A stretch of DNA of 8,370 nucleotides from positions 1 through 8,370 of the forward strand of contig JAWXCM010000275.1 of assembly GCA_034408745.1 (NCBI GenBank), given 5' to 3'. Under the pieces are notes generated by a model. The model was not told where the DNA came from. It saw only the letters and a program-made list of their open reading frames with translations, and made no database searches. This stretch comes from JAWXCM01 sp034408745. GTDB lineage: Bacteria > Acidobacteriota > Terriglobia > Bryobacterales > Bryobacteraceae. Positions 5,592 to 8,370 of the stretch are shown here, in pieces. The translations under genes were made by a program, and so were the position numbers. The number at the start of each line of letters is the position of its first letter. Positions within the stretch are counted from its first letter, which is position 1.

Positions 5592-6266
5592 CTACTTAGC
5601 GGCGGCCTTCGAGGCCATCTCCGCGCGCGTCTTGCGGACCACCTCAAGGTATTGAGCGGCCCGCTGCTCGAATACTTCGTACTTCCCTTCCTTAATAGTC
5701 TGCGCGTCCACCAGTTCGCCGCCAACTGCCACCGCGCAGGCGCCCGCCCGCAAAAAATCACCCGCCGTTTCCAGATTGACGCCCCCGGTCGGGATCATCT
5801 CGATTTGCGGGAACGGTCCTTTCAGGGCCTTGATGTACTTCGCCCCGCCAACCGCGCTCGCTGGAAACACCTTCACCGCGTCGGCACCCGCCTGCCAGGC
5901 GGCCAGGACCTCGGTCGGGGTTAACGCACCGGGCATAATCGGCTTCGAGTACCGTTGCGCAATTTCAATCGTCGCCAGATTCAGCGCCGGAGTGACGAAA
6001 AACTGCGCCCCGGCCAGCATGCAAATCCGCGCGGTCTCCGGATCGAGCACCGTTCCGGCGCCGAGCACAATGGAATCTCCGAACTGGTCCGCCAGCTTCT
6101 CCAGTGCCTTGATCGCGCCCGGCACGGTCATCGTGATCTCGGCGGCCCGGATCCCGCCCCTGTGAATCGCTTCAATCGCCCGAATCGCCGAGTCGGCCGA
6201 GGCAGTGCGCACCACAGGCACTACCCCTATGTCCAAAATCGCGGAAAGAATCTGTCCCTTATCCAT
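5592..6266 (-). CDS. eda: KDPG/KHG-family aldolase
   Basis: This class I aldolase family cleaves 2-keto-3-deoxy-6-phosphogluconate to pyruvate and glyceraldehyde 3-phosphate in the Entner-Doudoroff route; some members act on 4-hydroxy-2-oxoglutarate or KDPGal. The 224-residue TIM barrel shows Arg20 (VVRTAS), Glu43 in AEITMTVPG (the general acid/base, Glu45 in E. coli), the GAGTV loop at 69-73, TPAL at 92-95 and the Schiff-base lysine, Lys132, in VKVFPAS. The TLRT stretch of E. coli Eda, with its substrate-binding Arg49, reads TMTV here, so exact substrate choice is uncertain. The ATG at 6266 gives the family N-terminus (MDKGQILSAILDIGVVPVVR). A longer frame to 6479 would run antisense through the next gene's signal peptide. 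It converges on the YdcF-like gene with 6 bp between stops; no pathway partner is nearby. Confidence 0.9.
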   Translation of the reverse strand: MDKGQILSAILDIGVVPVVRTASADSAIRAIEAIHRGGIRAAEITMTVPGAIKALEKLADQFGDSIVLGAGTVLDPETARICMLAGAQFFVTPALNLATIEIAQRYSKPIMPGALTPTEVLAAWQAGADAVKVFPASAVGGAKYIKALKGPFPQIEMIPTGGVNLETAGDFLRAGACAVAVGGELVDAQTIKEGKYEVFEQRAAQYLEVVRKTRAEMASKAAAK

Positions 6267-6336
6267 CAGTTCGATGTTAGCGCTGCCGCGACACTCCGCA
6301 ACTCCGTGGCCATCGCGGGGTTCAACGGATTTAACC
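6267..6336. other. 70-bp divergent gap between the aldolase and the propeller gene
   Basis: Both genes must start from here or from within each other. I see no strong promoter on either strand. A minus-strand TTGCGG, 16 nt, TAACAT pair ahead of the aldolase matches the consensus poorly. A short GGA at 6327-6329 lies 7 nt before the propeller ATG and may serve as a weak ribosome site. Confidence 0.4.
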
Positions 6337-8370
6337 ATGCGTGTCCTGAAATTACTTGCGGCTGTGTTGCTTTTGGTGGCGGCAGCGTACTCTGCCACTT
6401 TTGGAACGGTCGTTTCTGTGGTCGGTGGCGCCGCCGATATCGTGCTCGACGAGCCCCGCGGCCGGCTGTACCTGGTCAATACGGCGCAGACCCGGGTCGA
6501 GGTCTACTCCATTGCCCAGCGCAGGGTCCTGAGCACGGTGCGCACCGATTCGTTGCCCTTAGCCGCGGCACTGTCGCGCGACGGTCGGTTCCTCTACGTC
6601 ACCTGCTATGACGCCACGTCGGTCAATGTCATCAACCTCGAAACGCTGGCAATCACCACGCGCATCTCGCTCCCGGCCAAACCCGAAGGCATTGCCGTCG
6701 GCGGCGATGGAAAGGCCCTCATTTCGACCATCGGCACGGGAGCCGGCAACACCAGCAACGTTCTGTTGATCTGGGATCCAGGCGCCATCAACACGGCCAG
6801 CCTCGCCGCTGTACCCCTGAGCCCGCCCCCGCCGCAGAGCCCGCTGCTGCCTGCTCCGTCCGGCCGCGTCTTCCTCACCAGCCGCAGTCAGCTGGTCCCG
6901 ACCAAAGACGGGCGCTTCATTGTCGGCGTCAACATCCCGAACAACAACTCGCGAGCCGTCTTCGTCTACGAAGTCGCCTCCGGCACCGTCCTGCGCAGCC
7001 GTACCGTCACCAACGTGTCGAGCGTCGTTTCGGTATCGCCCGACGGTACGAAGTTCATGGTCGGCCTGACGCTGTTTGAAACCGACAGCCTGCAGATCCT
7101 CGCGCAGCAGAACCTGGCCAACTCGCCGTATCCATTTGCGAACGGGACCAACTTCAACACCCAGCAGAATCAGGGCGGCAGCACATTTTCGCCCGACGGC
7201 AGCATTCTCTACTCGGCGTTCAACATCGCTCCCGTGAACGCCACCAGAACCAACGTAAGTCAGTTGATGATCAACGACCCGGAAAACCTGCTGATCCGGT
7301 CGGGCCTCCAGGTGACCGAAAATCTCGCAGGCAAAATGGTGATCAACGGCGACGGCAGCAACATTTTCGCGCTCTCTGAATCCGGCTTCGTGATTCTGCC
7401 GGTCTCCACAGTCAACCAGAGTCCGCTCGCTGTACCCGAATCTACCGTATCGTTACTTACCGCCGACCAGTGCGGCGTGTACAACTCATCCCGCAGCTCG
7501 ACGATCGACATAAGGAATGCTGGCTCCGGCCGGTTCACCGTCTCGGCCCAGTTGCTCCAAACCACTCCGGTCGGGCCTGGCGGGCTGGGCGGAGTTGGCG
7601 GACCCGGAGGCGGACAGGTCGGCGGCGGCATCGTGATCACGTTGCCGAACGCGCCTGGCGGCATTACGATTCCCACAGCTCCGATCCTGCCTGGCGGCAT
7701 CCCGACCACGCAAAATGCGTCGATCGCGGCTACTTCCCCGCAGGTCCGCACCACGCCCACGCCCGATGGCGGACGGCTCGATCTCAGCTACACCACTGCC
7801 GCCTCCGCCCGCAATCCCGGCACCGTTGCCCCCACCCACACCCTGGTGCTGGCGTCCGACCAGGCGATCAACATCCCGCCCGCCGTGCGCGTCTTCCAGA
7901 ACTTCCGCGACTCCGATTCGCGCGGCGAGATCATTCCTGTCGAAGTCGGCCTGTCCGCCAATGAGGGCCTCGTCGACATGGTGGTCGACAACACCCGCCA
8001 GCGGCTTTACATCGCCAATTCGGGCATGAACCGCGTCGAAGTGTATGACATCCGCCGCCGTCAGTTGCAGGCGCCTGTGAAGGTCGGCCAGCTGCCCCGG
8101 TCCCTCGCAGTTACCCCCGACGGCTCCACCATGTACGTCGCCAACAGCGGCGGCGAGAGCATCAGTGTGGTCGACCTCGACAGCCTCCGCGTGACTGGAA
8201 AGGTTAAGTTCCCGCCTCTGCCATTCAATTCCGGCGCTGCCATCGTCACCCCGTCCGTGCTCGCCGCCAGCCAGCGCGGCCTCATGATCATTATGAATAA
8301 CGGGACGCTTTGGAAGCTGGTGGGCAACGAAGCGGTGCCCCGCCCCCTAAGCCCTGTAATCGGCACCAAC
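6337..8370 (+). CDS. Secreted multi-domain beta-propeller protein (3' end beyond window)
   Basis: The frame is open for 678 codons from ATG 6337 to the window edge. Residues 1-20 are a clear signal peptide (MRVLKLL then a Leu/Ala/Val core, cleavage probably after Ser19 or Ala20), so it is exported. Then come 42-residue repeats of the YVTN/NHL propeller type: LYLVN at 44-48, LYVTC at 86-90 and ALIST at 127-131. SPDG motifs recur further on. Residues about 360-408 look like a beta-sandwich or Ig-like insert, followed by a Gly/Pro-rich linker at 413-455 with four PGG repeats. A second propeller begins near 540, with YIAN at 558-561 and YVAN at 600-603, again 42 residues apart. Similar proteins are common in Acidobacteriota, where many end in a C-terminal sorting-like domain; that part is not visible. 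The function is unknown; binding of partners or carbohydrates is only a guess. Confidence 0.85.
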   Translation, partial: MRVLKLLAAVLLLVAAAYSATFGTVVSVVGGAADIVLDEPRGRLYLVNTAQTRVEVYSIAQRRVLSTVRTDSLPLAAALSRDGRFLYVTCYDATSVNVINLETLAITTRISLPAKPEGIAVGGDGKALISTIGTGAGNTSNVLLIWDPGAINTASLAAVPLSPPPPQSPLLPAPSGRVFLTSRSQLVPTKDGRFIVGVNIPNNNSRAVFVYEVASGTVLRSRTVTNVSSVVSVSPDGTKFMVGLTLFETDSLQILAQQNLANSPYPFANGTNFNTQQNQGGSTFSPDGSILYSAFNIAPVNATRTNVSQLMINDPENLLIRSGLQVTENLAGKMVINGDGSNIFALSESGFVILPVSTVNQSPLAVPESTVSLLTADQCGVYNSSRSSTIDIRNAGSGRFTVSAQLLQTTPVGPGGLGGVGGPGGGQVGGGIVITLPNAPGGITIPTAPILPGGIPTTQNASIAATSPQVRTTPTPDGGRLDLSYTTAASARNPGTVAPTHTLVLASDQAINIPPAVRVFQNFRDSDSRGEIIPVEVGLSANEGLVDMVVDNTRQRLYIANSGMNRVEVYDIRRRQLQAPVKVGQLPRSLAVTPDGSTMYVANSGGESISVVDLDSLRVTGKVKFPPLPFNSGAAIVTPSVLAASQRGLMIIMNNGTLWKLVGNEAVPRPLSPVIGTN

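Noticed and set aside
6267..6479. N-terminal extension of the aldolase to 295 residues
   Set aside because: The extra part is antisense to the propeller gene's start and signal peptide, and the family begins at the ATG at 6266.
7260..7839. Minus-strand frames of 166 and 117 codons opposite the propeller gene
   Set aside because: They mirror the Gly/Pro-rich linker and propeller coding region. The plus-strand frame is continuous for 678 codons with a signal peptide and repeats.

Overview
The window looks like a chromosomal segment of a GC-rich, free-living bacterium, most likely an Acidobacteriota member of the Solibacter/Bryobacter type. This is an inference from three things: the character of the S12, S7 and EF-G proteins, a KDPG-type aldolase of the variant common in that group, and a large secreted beta-propeller protein with 42-residue repeats, a class abundant in those genomes. 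No mobile element, tRNA, rRNA or CRISPR array is visible.

Layout. (1) Positions 1-3378, minus strand: the classical str operon in its conserved order rpsL - rpsG - fusA - tuf. The intergenic gaps are 18-24 nt, and tuf is cut by the window start after 111 codons. The real rpsL start is a TTG at 3378, which restores exact residue-for-residue register with E. coli S12. (2) Positions 3379-4138: a 760-bp divergent intergenic region. It holds a near-consensus minus-strand promoter (TTGACA, 18 nt, TATTAT) about 420 nt upstream of rpsL, which implies a long, hairpin-rich operon leader. It also holds two conspicuous inverted repeats and a plus-strand promoter (TTGCCA, 17 nt, TACAGT). (3) Positions 4139-5585, plus strand: a tight two-gene unit of an MBL-fold metal-dependent hydrolase and a membrane-anchored DUF218/YdcF-like protein, 4 nt apart. 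(4) Positions 5592-6266, minus strand: a KDPG/KHG-family aldolase, convergent with the YdcF-like gene with only 6 bp between stop codons. (5) Positions 6337-8370, plus strand: the first 678 codons of a secreted multi-domain beta-propeller protein that runs off the window end.

How it works together. The str operon supplies the ribosomal decoding-site protein S12, the head protein S7 and the two elongation GTPases, so they are co-transcribed and growth-rate linked. The MBL-fold/YdcF-like pair is probably co-expressed, but its substrate cannot be read from sequence. The aldolase belongs to sugar-acid catabolism without a pathway neighbour here. The propeller protein is exported. I see no strong evidence of a previously undescribed system. 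The points most worth a second look are the long str leader, the inverted repeats in the divergent region, the TTG start and C-terminal tail of S12, and the segmented propeller protein.
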